A stretch of 14,459 nucleotides of DNA from Natronohydrobacter sp. (lineage in GTDB: Bacteria; Pseudomonadota; Alphaproteobacteria; Rhodobacterales; Rhodobacteraceae). Position numbers and translations under genes: made by a program. The notes beneath the pieces are model-generated. The model made no database searches, was not told where the DNA came from, and worked only from the letters and a program-made list of their open reading frames with translations. The stretch is from NCBI GenBank assembly GCA_007118445.1, contig SKRP01000127.1, forward strand, positions 1-14,459. Direction: 5' to 3'. Of the stretch, positions 1-6,964 are shown piece by piece. Position 1 is the first letter of the stretch. Every line of letters begins with the position of its first letter.

Positions 1-601
1 GGCCCTGAACCCGGACGCAAAACTGATCGAGACAGATCAATCCCATGTGGCCGCTGATGAGATTTTCGACACCGGCCTGTTCGATTTCGACACGGCCCAT
101 GAACACCCGCTCTGGGCCAAGGAGCTTTACGGCTTCGCCGATCACACCCCCGAGACCGAGGAATACGGCGTCTCGAGCTTCGTCTATCGCGCCCGCCGCC
201 CGTTTCACCCGGCCCAGGTGCATGATCTGCTGAATGGCCCCCTGCCCGGCGTGATCCGCGCCAAGGGGCATTTCTGGGTCGCCACCCGCCCCAACTGGGT
301 GGCCGAATTTTCGCTTGCCGGGGCAATTTCCAGCGTCGCGCCGCTGGGGGGCTGGTGGGCCGCGATCCCGCAAGAGCGCTGGCCCGATCACCCCGACGCG
401 CAAGCGAAGATGCGCGAGAACTGGATTGAGCCCTGGGGTGACCGGCGGCAGGAACTGGTCTTTATCGGCGCGGGCATGGATCAGGCCGCGCTGAGCGCGG
501 CGCTGGATGCCTGTCTGGTCGCGGCTGACAGCTTTACCCCGGAAGCCTGGTGCGAATTTGCCGACCCCTTCCCGCGCTGGGGCCAGCGTCAGGCCGCCTG
601 A
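1..601 (+). CDS. CobW/COG0523 family GTP-binding protein, C-terminal part (ZigA-like zinc metallochaperone), 5' truncated by window
   Basis: The open frame runs in from the window edge (first full codon at 2) and stops with TGA at 599-601, leaving 199 visible residues. The GTPase domain with its P-loop lies outside the window. What is visible is the linker and the CobW C-terminal domain: the segment around FHPAQVHDLLNGPLPGV, the RAKGHFWVATRP core, a tryptophan-rich stretch (GGWWAAIPQERWP) and the ending GDRRQELVFIGAGMD. These are hallmarks of the COG0523 subgroup annotated as zinc metallochaperone GTPase ZigA/YciC/YjiA. The family couples GTP hydrolysis to metal delivery in the cytoplasm, and several members are induced by zinc starvation through Zur. 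The promoter is not in view, so zinc control cannot be judged. An ATG at 45 is in another frame, and the GTG at 47 is internal. The family call is firm; the zinc specificity is inferred from C-domain resemblance. Confidence 0.85.
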   Translation, partial: ALNPDAKLIETDQSHVAADEIFDTGLFDFDTAHEHPLWAKELYGFADHTPETEEYGVSSFVYRARRPFHPAQVHDLLNGPLPGVIRAKGHFWVATRPNWVAEFSLAGAISSVAPLGGWWAAIPQERWPDHPDAQAKMRENWIEPWGDRRQELVFIGAGMDQAALSAALDACLVAADSFTPEAWCEFADPFPRWGQRQAA

Positions 602-605
602 TCCG

Positions 606-905
606 ATGCGCCGCAATCTTGCAACCAGCCTGAAACGCCGCCGCGCAAGCCCGATGGCGCAGCATGACCGCCTGCCGCGCGAGTTGCGCCTCTGGCTGGC
701 CCATGCCGCGCTGCCCTGGAGTGCGCAATCTGCGCTCCGGCATTGGCAGCGTGCGCTGCGCGCAGCGCGCGGCGATGCGAAAGCGGCGCAAGCGACCCTC
801 AGCCGGATCGAGGCGCGGCTGATCGCGCGCGATGCCGCAAAAATCTGGGGCGCGCATCACCCCGCCGCGCTCAGCGCCGCAACCGGGCCAGAACCGCCGC
901 ATTGA
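606..905 (+). CDS. Small basic conserved protein, DUF6525-like, function unknown
   Basis: A 99-residue protein starts at ATG 606, four bases after the stop of the CobW gene, so the two are probably co-transcribed. The frame stays open further upstream, but that part lies inside the CobW gene and is not needed. The sequence opens with a very basic stretch (MRRNLATSLKRRR), followed by DRLPRELRLWLAHAALPWS and an arginine/alanine-rich helical half ending in RDAAKIWG. From memory this pattern matches DUF6525, a family of about 100 residues seen mainly in Rhodobacteraceae and without known function. There is no signal peptide, no membrane segment and no cysteine pair. Its last 35 bases overlap the 3' end of the convergent transglycosylase gene. 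The DUF name is recalled, not searched. That it is a real gene is supported by tight spacing and family-like sequence. Confidence 0.65.
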   Translation: MRRNLATSLKRRRASPMAQHDRLPRELRLWLAHAALPWSAQSALRHWQRALRAARGDAKAAQATLSRIEARLIARDAAKIWGAHHPAALSAATGPEPPH

Positions 906-2097
906 TATAACCATCCGGCGGCAGGCCATTGGCCCGCTGCCAGTCCTGCACGGCCGCGACGGTCATTGGCCCGTGCCGCCCGTCAATCGCGCCTGTATAA
1001 TGGCCCAGTTCCTGCAACCTGCGCTGCAGGTCACGGCGCTCGGACAGGTTCAGCGCCCGGTCCCCGCGCGGCCAGTCCCCGCGCAAGGGCCCGCCCCCGC
1101 GCAACCGGTCCGACAGATGCCCCAGCGCCAGCACATAGGCATCCGAGATATTGTATTCCTTCAGCGCGTCATAATTGCCATAGGCCAGAAAGGCCGGACC
1201 CTGTGCGCCGCCGGGCAGGATCAGCCGCGACGCCCCCGGCGCAATGCTGCCCGAGGCCGCGCGCAGCCCGGCCCGCCCCCAGGCTTCCGCCGATTGGCGC
1301 TGCCCGGTCAGGCCCAGATCAAAACCTGATGGCAGAACCACTTCCACAGCCCAGGGCTGCCCGCGCACCCAGCCGCGCTGCGCCAGATAATTCGCGGCAG
1401 AGGCCAGCGCATCGCTCGGATCATCCGACCACAGATCGCGCCGCCCGTTGCCAGTGAAATCCACCGCATAGGCCAGATAGCTTGACGGCATGAATTGCGT
1501 ATGCCCAAACGCCCCCGCCCAGGAGCCGATCATTGCCTCGGGCGCGATATCGCCTGCCTGCACGATTCTCAGCGCGTCAATCAGCTGTCCTTCGAAAAAC
1601 ACCCCACGCCGCCCGTCCCTGGCGAGCGTGGCAAGGGTCGAGAGCGTCGAGACCCGCCCGCGATCTGCCCCGTAAGAGGTTTCGATCCCCCAGATCGCCA
1701 CCACGATTTCCGGCGGCACACCGTAGCGCGCCTCGATCCGCGACAGGGTGCTTGCACGCGACCGCAGCGCCGCTTGCCCCTGCGAGATCCGCGCGGGCGT
1801 CACAGCACTGTCCATATAATCCCAGACCCGCGCGCCAAATTCGCTTTGCCGCCCATCCAGCGTCACTGTGGCGGGCAGATGCCGGATATGCGGACGCGCC
1901 CGCGCAAGCGTCGCATCCCTGATCCCTGCGGCACGGGCGCGCGTCGAGAACCCGTCCATCCACGTCTCGAAACTGCCCGTTGCGCGCGGCGCAGCAGGGC
2001 TTTCCGCCCGTGATTCGGGGCGCGGCGCTGTATCACCACCCGCTGCCACACAGCCCGGCAGAAACAGGCACAGGAACAAAGCTACAGAACGGCCCAT
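871..2097 (-). CDS. Lytic murein transglycosylase, MltB family (SLT_2) lipoprotein with C-terminal peptidoglycan-binding domain
   Basis: A 408-residue enzyme predicted to cut the MurNAc-GlcNAc bond of peptidoglycan, leaving 1,6-anhydro ends, from the periplasmic face of a membrane. Residues 1-16 form a short lipoprotein signal with lipobox LPGC (lipidated Cys16), then a Pro/Ala/Arg-rich linker to about 40. The SLT_2 catalytic domain spans about 42-335, with the catalytic glutamate in WGIETSYG (Glu139) and the family blocks GSWAGAFGHTQFMPSSY (192-207) and DFTGNGRRDLWSDDPSDALAS. A PG_binding_1 domain covers about 350-408. Start chosen at 2097: GAGGGG lies about five bases upstream. An ATG at 2124 also has a good AGAGGGG site and would add nine residues including KxxRR, giving a longer signal n-region, so the start is not settled. 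The gene is divergent from a close paralogue at 2260 and convergent with the small gene ending at 905. Confidence 0.93.
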   Translation of the reverse strand: MGRSVALFLCLFLPGCVAAGGDTAPRPESRAESPAAPRATGSFETWMDGFSTRARAAGIRDATLARARPHIRHLPATVTLDGRQSEFGARVWDYMDSAVTPARISQGQAALRSRASTLSRIEARYGVPPEIVVAIWGIETSYGADRGRVSTLSTLATLARDGRRGVFFEGQLIDALRIVQAGDIAPEAMIGSWAGAFGHTQFMPSSYLAYAVDFTGNGRRDLWSDDPSDALASAANYLAQRGWVRGQPWAVEVVLPSGFDLGLTGQRQSAEAWGRAGLRAASGSIAPGASRLILPGGAQGPAFLAYGNYDALKEYNISDAYVLALGHLSDRLRGGGPLRGDWPRGDRALNLSERRDLQRRLQELGHYTGAIDGRHGPMTVAAVQDWQRANGLPPDGYINAAVLARLRR

Positions 2098-2193
2098 CAG
2101 ATCCCCTCGTCTACTGGCCTTCATGCTAGCTGCCCCTCTGGCGTGAACCAAGCCCCCGCGTGCGGGATTGTTGCCGAATATGAAACGCAGTCC

Positions 2194-2222
2194 TTAACAC
2201 GGGCTTATCGCTCGGCTAGTAT
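2194..2222 (+). promoter_or_regulatory. Candidate sigma-70-type promoter for the 2260 transglycosylase gene
   Basis: TTAACA at 2194-2199 (5 of 6 with the -35 consensus) and TAGTAT at 2217-2222 (4 of 6 with the -10 consensus) are separated by exactly 17 bases. This would start transcription near 2229 and give a leader of about 30 bases ending in an AGGGG site at 2244-2248. It sits in the 162-base gap between two divergent genes. I could not find an equally good promoter for the minus-strand gene in this gap. Pattern match only. Confidence 0.45.
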
Positions 2223-2259
2223 CGCGCAAAACACCGAATAATCAGGGGTGAGCAGTGCC

Positions 2260-3513
2260 ATGTATCTGTCCAGACGTTCCACAATCCTGGGGCTTTCTGC
2301 CCTGCCGCTTTCGGCCTGCATGGGCGGCGGGGCGCCGATGAGCGCGCCCTCGTCCCGCCCTGCCCCGATGCGACCCGAACCCAACCCGGCATTTGACGCC
2401 TGGAAGGCGCAGTTCCGGGACCGGGCGCTGGCCGCAGGCATTTCCGCGAATGTGCTCGACCCGGCGCTGCGCGGCGCGGGCTTCCTGCCCGATGTGATTG
2501 CGCGCGACCGCCGTCAGGCCGAGTTCACCCGCACCTTCGAGGATTATATCCAGAGCATCGCAGTCTCTGACGCGCGCATTTCGGCAGGTCGCGCAGCGTT
2601 TTCACGCCACAACAGCACGCTACGCGCCATCGAGCAGCGCTACGGCGTCGAGGCCGAAGTGATCACGGCGGTCTGGGGGCTTGAATCGCGCTATGGCACG
2701 GAACGCGGTGATATCCCGGTGATTTCAGCCACTGCCACGCTGGCCTTTGACGCGCGGCGCGGGGCATTTTTCGAATCCCAGCTCCTCGCGGCGCTGCGCA
2801 TCCTGCAACGCGGCGATACGACATTGGCCAATCTGCGCGGCTCCTGGGCGGGCGCGATGGGGCATACGCAATTCATCCCCACCACCTATCAGGATTACGC
2901 CGTCGATTTCACCGGCAATGGGCGGCGCGATATCTGGTCGGATGACCCGAGTGACGGGCTCGCCTCGGCGGCGAATTACCTCTCGCGCATGGGCTGGCGG
3001 CGCGGGGCGCTCTGGGGGGTCGAAGTGCGCCTGCCCGACGGGTTCAATACGGGCCTTGCCGGGCGCGGCAGCACGCGCTCGGTCAGTGACTGGGCAGGTC
3101 TTGGCCTGCGCGACATGGACGGGCGCAACCCGCCGGATCACGGGGCGGCCTCGCTGATCCTGCCGGACGGGGCGCGCGGTCCGGCTTTTCTGGTGTTTCA
3201 GAATTTCCGGTCGATCCTGCGCTATAACAATTCGGAATTCTACGCCATCGGCATCGGGCATCTGTCCGACCGTCTGGCCGGGCGCGGCCCGATCCGCGGC
3301 GATTTCCAGCCGGATCGCAACGGCCTGCGGCTGAATGACCGCAAGGAGATCCAGCGCCTGCTGACCCGCGCGGGCTTTGACACGCAAGGCGCGGATGGGG
3401 TGATCGGGCCCAATTCCGAATCTGCGATCCGCGCCTATCAGCAGGCCAGAGGGTTGCCCGTGACCGGCCAGCCCTCGCGCGCGCTTCTTGAACGGCTGCA
3501 GCGCGGGGCCTGA
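2260..3513 (+). CDS. Lytic murein transglycosylase, MltB family (SLT_2), probable Tat-exported lipoprotein with PG-binding domain
   Basis: A 417-residue paralogue of the divergent gene at 871-2097. The N-terminus MYLSRRSTILGLSALPLSAC combines a twin-arginine-like motif (SRRSTIL) with a lipobox (LSAC, lipidated Cys20), so it may be folded before export and then lipidated. The SLT_2 domain spans about 45-345 with the catalytic glutamate in WGLESRYG (Glu142), the block GSWAGAMGHTQFIPTTY and DFTGNGRRDIWSDDPSDGLAS. A PG_binding_1 domain covers about 358-417. ATG 2260 is preferred because AGGGG at 2244-2248 precedes it and the signal then starts normally; an in-frame GTG at 2248 would add four residues (MSSA) and overlap that site. 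The catalytic core closely resembles the neighbour's, pointing to duplication. Substrate cleavage is inferred from family membership. Confidence 0.93.
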   Translation: MYLSRRSTILGLSALPLSACMGGGAPMSAPSSRPAPMRPEPNPAFDAWKAQFRDRALAAGISANVLDPALRGAGFLPDVIARDRRQAEFTRTFEDYIQSIAVSDARISAGRAAFSRHNSTLRAIEQRYGVEAEVITAVWGLESRYGTERGDIPVISATATLAFDARRGAFFESQLLAALRILQRGDTTLANLRGSWAGAMGHTQFIPTTYQDYAVDFTGNGRRDIWSDDPSDGLASAANYLSRMGWRRGALWGVEVRLPDGFNTGLAGRGSTRSVSDWAGLGLRDMDGRNPPDHGAASLILPDGARGPAFLVFQNFRSILRYNNSEFYAIGIGHLSDRLAGRGPIRGDFQPDRNGLRLNDRKEIQRLLTRAGFDTQGADGVIGPNSESAIRAYQQARGLPVTGQPSRALLERLQRGA

Positions 3514-3572
3514 GCACGCGCAGACGTCAGATCGGGCTGGAACGCGCGCGGATTTTGCGTATAGGGAGGGGC

Positions 3573-4616
3573 ATGACCCAGAGCCTGACCCTCCCCCGCC
3601 CTGATGACTGGCATCTGCATCTGCGCGATGGCGCGATGCTGGCTGGTATTGCCCCGGAAAGCGCGCGCCATTTCGCCCGCGCCATCATCATGCCCAATCT
3701 GGTGCCGCCGGTCGTGACCGGCGCGCAGGCCGCCGCCTATCGCGACCGTATCCTTGCCGTGACAGGCCCCGGCTTCACGCCGCTGATGACGCTCTACCTG
3801 ACGGAGGCAACTGACCCCGCCGATGTGGTCGCCGCGCATCAGGCGGGCATCATCAGCGCGGTGAAACTGTATCCGGCGGGCGCCACCACCAATTCCGCCA
3901 GCGGCGTGCGCGATTTCGACCGCGTGCGCCCGGTGCTGGAGGCGATGGCGGAAGCAGGCATTCCGCTTTGCACCCATGGCGAAGTGACCGACCCGGAAAT
4001 CGACATTTTCGACCGCGAGGCGGTGTTCATCGACCGCGTTCTGGACCCGATCCGCCGCGCGACACCGGGGCTGCGGGTGGTGATGGAACATATCACCACA
4101 TCGGATGCGGTGACCTATGTGCAAAGCCAGCCGGAAAATCTGGGCGCGACGATCACCACGCATCATCTGGTCATCAACCGCAACCATATTCTGGTCGGCG
4201 GGATCAAGCCGCATTACTACTGCCTGCCGGTCGCCAAGCGCGAAACCCACCGCCTTGCGCTGCTGCGCGCCGCAACTTCCGGCGATGCGCGGTTTTTCCT
4301 CGGCACGGATTCGGCTCCGCACACCGATGACGCCAAGGAATCCGCCTGTGGCTGCGCGGGCTGTTTCACGGCCAGCAACACCATGTCCATTCTGGCACAG
4401 GTCTTTGACAATGCGGGCGCGCTGGACAAGCTCGAAGGGTTCGTTTCGCGCAACGGCCCCGGCTTCTACCGCCTGCCCGTCAACAGCGCCACGATCACGC
4501 TGGAAAAAACCGCGACCCCTGTCACCTACCCGGCAAAGATCGACACAGGTGCAGGCCCGGTCACAGTCTTTGACCCCGGCTTCCCGCTCTACTGGCAGGT
4601 GGCGCAGGACAGCTGA
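3573..4616 (+). CDS. pyrC: Dihydroorotase (class II, E. coli PyrC type)
   Basis: A 347-residue zinc amidohydrolase, the same length as E. coli PyrC, that reversibly cyclises N-carbamoyl-L-aspartate to dihydroorotate in the cytoplasm, the third step of de novo UMP synthesis. Visible active-site elements are HLHLRDG (His14, His16 and substrate-binding Arg18), MPN (Asn42), KLYPAGATT with the lysine expected to be carbamylated (Lys98), THGE (His135), MEHITT (His173), and GTDSAPH with the catalytic Asp246. The KESACGCAGCF cysteine cluster typical of this class follows. ATG 3573 is chosen because AGGGAGGGG (3563-3571) lies directly upstream; a TTG at 3555 in frame lies before that site and is discounted. 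pyrE follows after 72 bases on the same strand, so the pair is probably one unit. Confidence 0.97.
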   Translation: MTQSLTLPRPDDWHLHLRDGAMLAGIAPESARHFARAIIMPNLVPPVVTGAQAAAYRDRILAVTGPGFTPLMTLYLTEATDPADVVAAHQAGIISAVKLYPAGATTNSASGVRDFDRVRPVLEAMAEAGIPLCTHGEVTDPEIDIFDREAVFIDRVLDPIRRATPGLRVVMEHITTSDAVTYVQSQPENLGATITTHHLVINRNHILVGGIKPHYYCLPVAKRETHRLALLRAATSGDARFFLGTDSAPHTDDAKESACGCAGCFTASNTMSILAQVFDNAGALDKLEGFVSRNGPGFYRLPVNSATITLEKTATPVTYPAKIDTGAGPVTVFDPGFPLYWQVAQDS

Positions 4617-4621
4617 CCCCC

Positions 4622-4644
4622 GTTTCATCTTGCCAAAAATACTC
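4622..4644. repeat. Copy of a suspected Rhodobacteraceae dispersed intergenic motif
   Basis: In the pyrC-pyrE gap the stretch TTTCATCTTGCCAAAAATAC resembles a motif I recall recurring between genes in many Rhodobacteraceae genomes, often followed by a G-rich/C-rich hairpin. Here the hairpin part is missing: the next bases are AATACCCCGCCCGCG with no clear partner arm. The identification rests on memory; only one copy is in this window. Confidence 0.4.
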
Positions 4645-4688
4645 AATACCCCGCCCGCGCCCGAGGCCCGACGTCCGAGAGGAACCCC

Positions 4689-5360
4689 ATGATCCCTGCC
4701 ACCTATCCCGACCGCATAACAGTCGCCCGCCTGACCGCGCGGATGCTTCTCGACATCAAGGCCGTGCATTTCAACGCGACCGAGCCGTTCACTTTCGCAA
4801 GCGGACTGAAAGCGCCCACCTATATCGACTGCCGCAAGCTGATCAGCTTCCCGCGCATCCGTGCCACGCTCATGGATTTCCTGACCTGCCGGGTGCTGGA
4901 AGATGCCGGGTTCGAGGCTTTCGACAATATCGCGGGCGGCGAGACAGCGGGCATCCCTTTCGCAGCTCTCGTGGCCGAACGCATGGCGCTGCCCATGAGC
5001 TATGTGCGCAAGAAACCCAAAGGCTACGGGCGCAATGCCCGGATCGAGGGCGCGATGAGCGAAGGCCAGCGCGTGCTGCTGGTCGAGGATCTGACCACCG
5101 ATGGCGGATCAAAACTCAGCTTCGTCGATGCGATCCGGGAGACGGGGGCAACCTGCGCGCATACGGCCGTCATCTTCTATTACGGCATCTTCCCCGAAAC
5201 CGAGCCGCGTCTGGCCGAGCATGGGGTGCGCCTGCATCATCTCTGCACCTGGTGGGATGTGCTGGCCGAAGCCCGGCGCGGCGGCGATTTCGACGCGGCC
5301 ACGCTGGATGCGGTCGAGGCGTTTCTGCGCGCCCCGCGCGACTGGGCTGCGACGGCCTGA
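4689..5360 (+). CDS. pyrE: Orotate phosphoribosyltransferase
   Basis: A 223-residue enzyme that joins orotate to PRPP to form orotidine 5'-phosphate, the fifth step of pyrimidine synthesis. The type I phosphoribosyltransferase fold is marked by the PRPP-binding loop LLVEDLTTDGGSK (residues 130-142), by the lysine-rich flexible loop YVRKKPKGYGR (105-115), and by FASGLKAPTYIDCRK (36-50), the orotate-side segment. FDNIAGGETAGIP (78-90) is the conserved hydrophobic core strand. The start at ATG 4689 is preceded by AGAGG at 4678-4682. Length and ending (LCTWWDVLAEAR) match the alphaproteobacterial form. It sits directly after pyrC, the same pathway. I see no attenuator-like leader between the two. 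Confidence 0.97.
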   Translation: MIPATYPDRITVARLTARMLLDIKAVHFNATEPFTFASGLKAPTYIDCRKLISFPRIRATLMDFLTCRVLEDAGFEAFDNIAGGETAGIPFAALVAERMALPMSYVRKKPKGYGRNARIEGAMSEGQRVLLVEDLTTDGGSKLSFVDAIRETGATCAHTAVIFYYGIFPETEPRLAEHGVRLHHLCTWWDVLAEARRGGDFDAATLDAVEAFLRAPRDWAATA

Positions 5361-5381
5361 GCCACCCGCCCGCCCCATAAA

Positions 5382-5427
5382 GCCGCAGTGCAGCGCAGCT
5401 TGTGTCGTTTTTTTGCTGCAATGCGGC
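5382..5427. repeat. Long imperfect inverted repeat between pyrE and the MFS gene
   Basis: Arms GCCGCAGTGCAGC (5382-5394) and GCTGCAATGCGGC (5415-5427) pair at 12 of 13 positions, with one G/A mismatch. The 20-base loop contains seven consecutive T (5408-5414). Because the T-run is in the loop and not after the stem, this is not a standard intrinsic terminator. It could end pyrE transcription in a non-standard way, stabilise the 3' end, or act as a protein-binding site for the downstream gene. Confidence 0.5.
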
Positions 5428-5506
5428 GTCAATAGCAGCCGGATATTGTCGCGATCCGATAGCCTGATCCTTGCGCCTGTCATGCTGACAAGGGAAGGGG
5501 ATCGCG

Positions 5507-6766
5507 ATGTTCAGAGTCTTGTCCGGGGTCTGGCCGCTGATGCTGGGCATCTTGCTGATCATGCTGGGCAACGGGATGCATTTCACCCTGATCGGCCTGC
5601 GCGGCGGGATCGAGGGGTTTTCCTCGGCAGAACTCGCGGTCGTCACCTCGGCCTATTTTCTGGGCTTCCTGTCGGGCGCGCGGTTCACGCCGCTGATGAT
5701 CCGCAATGTCGGCCATGTGCGCGTCTTCGCGGCGCTGGGCAGTTTCATGTCCGCGGCCCTGATCGCCTTTCCGCTGCTGACCGAGCCATGGGCCTGGACG
5801 CTGCTGCGCGTGCTGATCGGCTTTTGCATGTCGGGCATCTATGTCGCAGCGGAAAGCTGGCTGAACAATGCGTCCAGCAATGAAACCCGCGGCAAGGTGC
5901 TTTCGGCCTATATGATCGCGCAGACGCTGGGCATTATCGGCGCGCAGGGGCTGCTGACCCTTGGCGATGCAGCGACATCGGTGCTGTTCATCTGTGCCTC
6001 GATCCTTGTCTCGATTTCCTTCGCGCCGATCCTGCTGGCCGCCACCCCGGTCCCCGCAGCCGAGGTCGCCCGCGCCATGCCCCTGCGCGACCTGTTCAAG
6101 GGCTCGCCGCTGGGCACGGTCGGGATATTCCTGCTGGGCGGGATCTATGCCACGCAATCGGGCATGGGCGCCGTGTTCGGCAGCCAGATCGGCATGTCGG
6201 CTGCACAGATCGCGCTCTTCGTGGCGATGCTCTTTGCCGGGGCGCTGCTGTTGCAATACCCGATCGGCTGGCTGTCCGACCGGGTCGACCGGCGCAAGCT
6301 GATCTTCGCTGCCGCGGTGATCGGCGCGGTGTTCTGCGCGCTGGGTTGGTTCACCGCAGGCGGGATCGAATTCCTGCTGATCTCGGCCTTTTTCGCAGGC
6401 GGGGTGACGACACCGCTATATGCGCTGTTCCTGGCCTATACCAATGATGGGCTGGCGACCGAAGATATGCCTGCAGCCTCTGGCGGGCTGGTGTTCACCT
6501 TCGGGCTGGGCGCGATCATCGGACCGTTGGTCACAGGCTGGGTGATGCAGGGTTTCGGGCCTTTCGCCTTCTGGCTGGTCATGAGCGCGACATTCGGGGC
6601 GATTGCCGTCTATGCGATGTATCGCATGACGCAGCGCGCCAGCCTGCCGGCGTCGGAAACCGACAGCTATGTCGGCGTCCTGCCGACCTCCTCTCCGGTG
6701 GCGGTCGAGGCAGCGGTCACATGGTCTGCGGAAATGGCAGAGCAGGAGCGCGAGGCATCCGAGTGA
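5507..6766 (+). CDS. Major facilitator superfamily transporter, YcaD-like
   Basis: A 419-residue inner-membrane protein with about twelve hydrophobic helices, six before and six after a loop near residues 180-200. The stretch GIYVAAESWLNN, then ETRGKVLSAYMI (126-137), is characteristic of the YcaD-like MFS group, and GWLSDRVDRRK (254-264) is the second-half copy of MFS motif A. Residues about 376-419 form a hydrophilic, acidic cytoplasmic tail. The substrate is unknown for this group and cannot be read from the sequence. ATG 5507 is well supported by AGGGAAGGGG at 5491-5500, six bases upstream. The gap of 146 bases after pyrE holds an inverted repeat, so independent transcription is possible. 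The next gene downstream, mltG, is convergent. Confidence 0.9.
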   Translation: MFRVLSGVWPLMLGILLIMLGNGMHFTLIGLRGGIEGFSSAELAVVTSAYFLGFLSGARFTPLMIRNVGHVRVFAALGSFMSAALIAFPLLTEPWAWTLLRVLIGFCMSGIYVAAESWLNNASSNETRGKVLSAYMIAQTLGIIGAQGLLTLGDAATSVLFICASILVSISFAPILLAATPVPAAEVARAMPLRDLFKGSPLGTVGIFLLGGIYATQSGMGAVFGSQIGMSAAQIALFVAMLFAGALLLQYPIGWLSDRVDRRKLIFAAAVIGAVFCALGWFTAGGIEFLLISAFFAGGVTTPLYALFLAYTNDGLATEDMPAASGGLVFTFGLGAIIGPLVTGWVMQGFGPFAFWLVMSATFGAIAVYAMYRMTQRASLPASETDSYVGVLPTSSPVAVEAAVTWSAEMAEQEREASE

Positions 6767-6964
6767 CAGCTTGCCCTGAGCGGCTGGCCAGATACAGGCC
6801 GCGCGCATCCCGCGTCAGGAAAACGACCCTGCACCGCGCCCTTGACTGCAGCCCATAGACGGCTTGTTTCGGCTTGTCCCGGCGCAGGACCGCATGGCAT
6901 GTAGACTATTCTACGCACAGTCGGGGCGCGTGCCGAAAGCCGGTCCCCGTCCAGCCGATATGCC
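6767..6964. other. Convergent intergenic spacer between the MFS gene and mltG
   Basis: This 198-base gap between two converging stops has no supported gene. It contains a small perfect hairpin, GTAGA/TCTAC around CTAT (6901-6914), and a tandem near-duplicate GGCTTGTTTC GGCTTGTCCC (6861-6880). No stem followed by a T-run is visible on either strand, so I cannot point to a bidirectional terminator. Confidence 0.5.

Noticed and set aside
2155..2166. CCCGC-GT-GCGGG hairpin in the divergent gap
   Set aside because: Loop of two bases is too tight for the full stem and such GC palindromes are frequent in this base composition.
3438..4769. 443-residue minus-strand open frame opposite pyrC
   Set aside because: It mirrors a certain gene codon for codon; rich in Arg, His and Gln without any family motif, as expected opposite GC-rich codons.
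5395..5414. T-run after pyrE as an intrinsic terminator
   Set aside because: No stable stem ends directly before the seven T; they lie in the loop of a larger inverted repeat instead.
5480..6256. 258-residue minus-strand open frame opposite the MFS gene
   Set aside because: Antisense to a clear transporter gene with a strong ribosome site; no motif.
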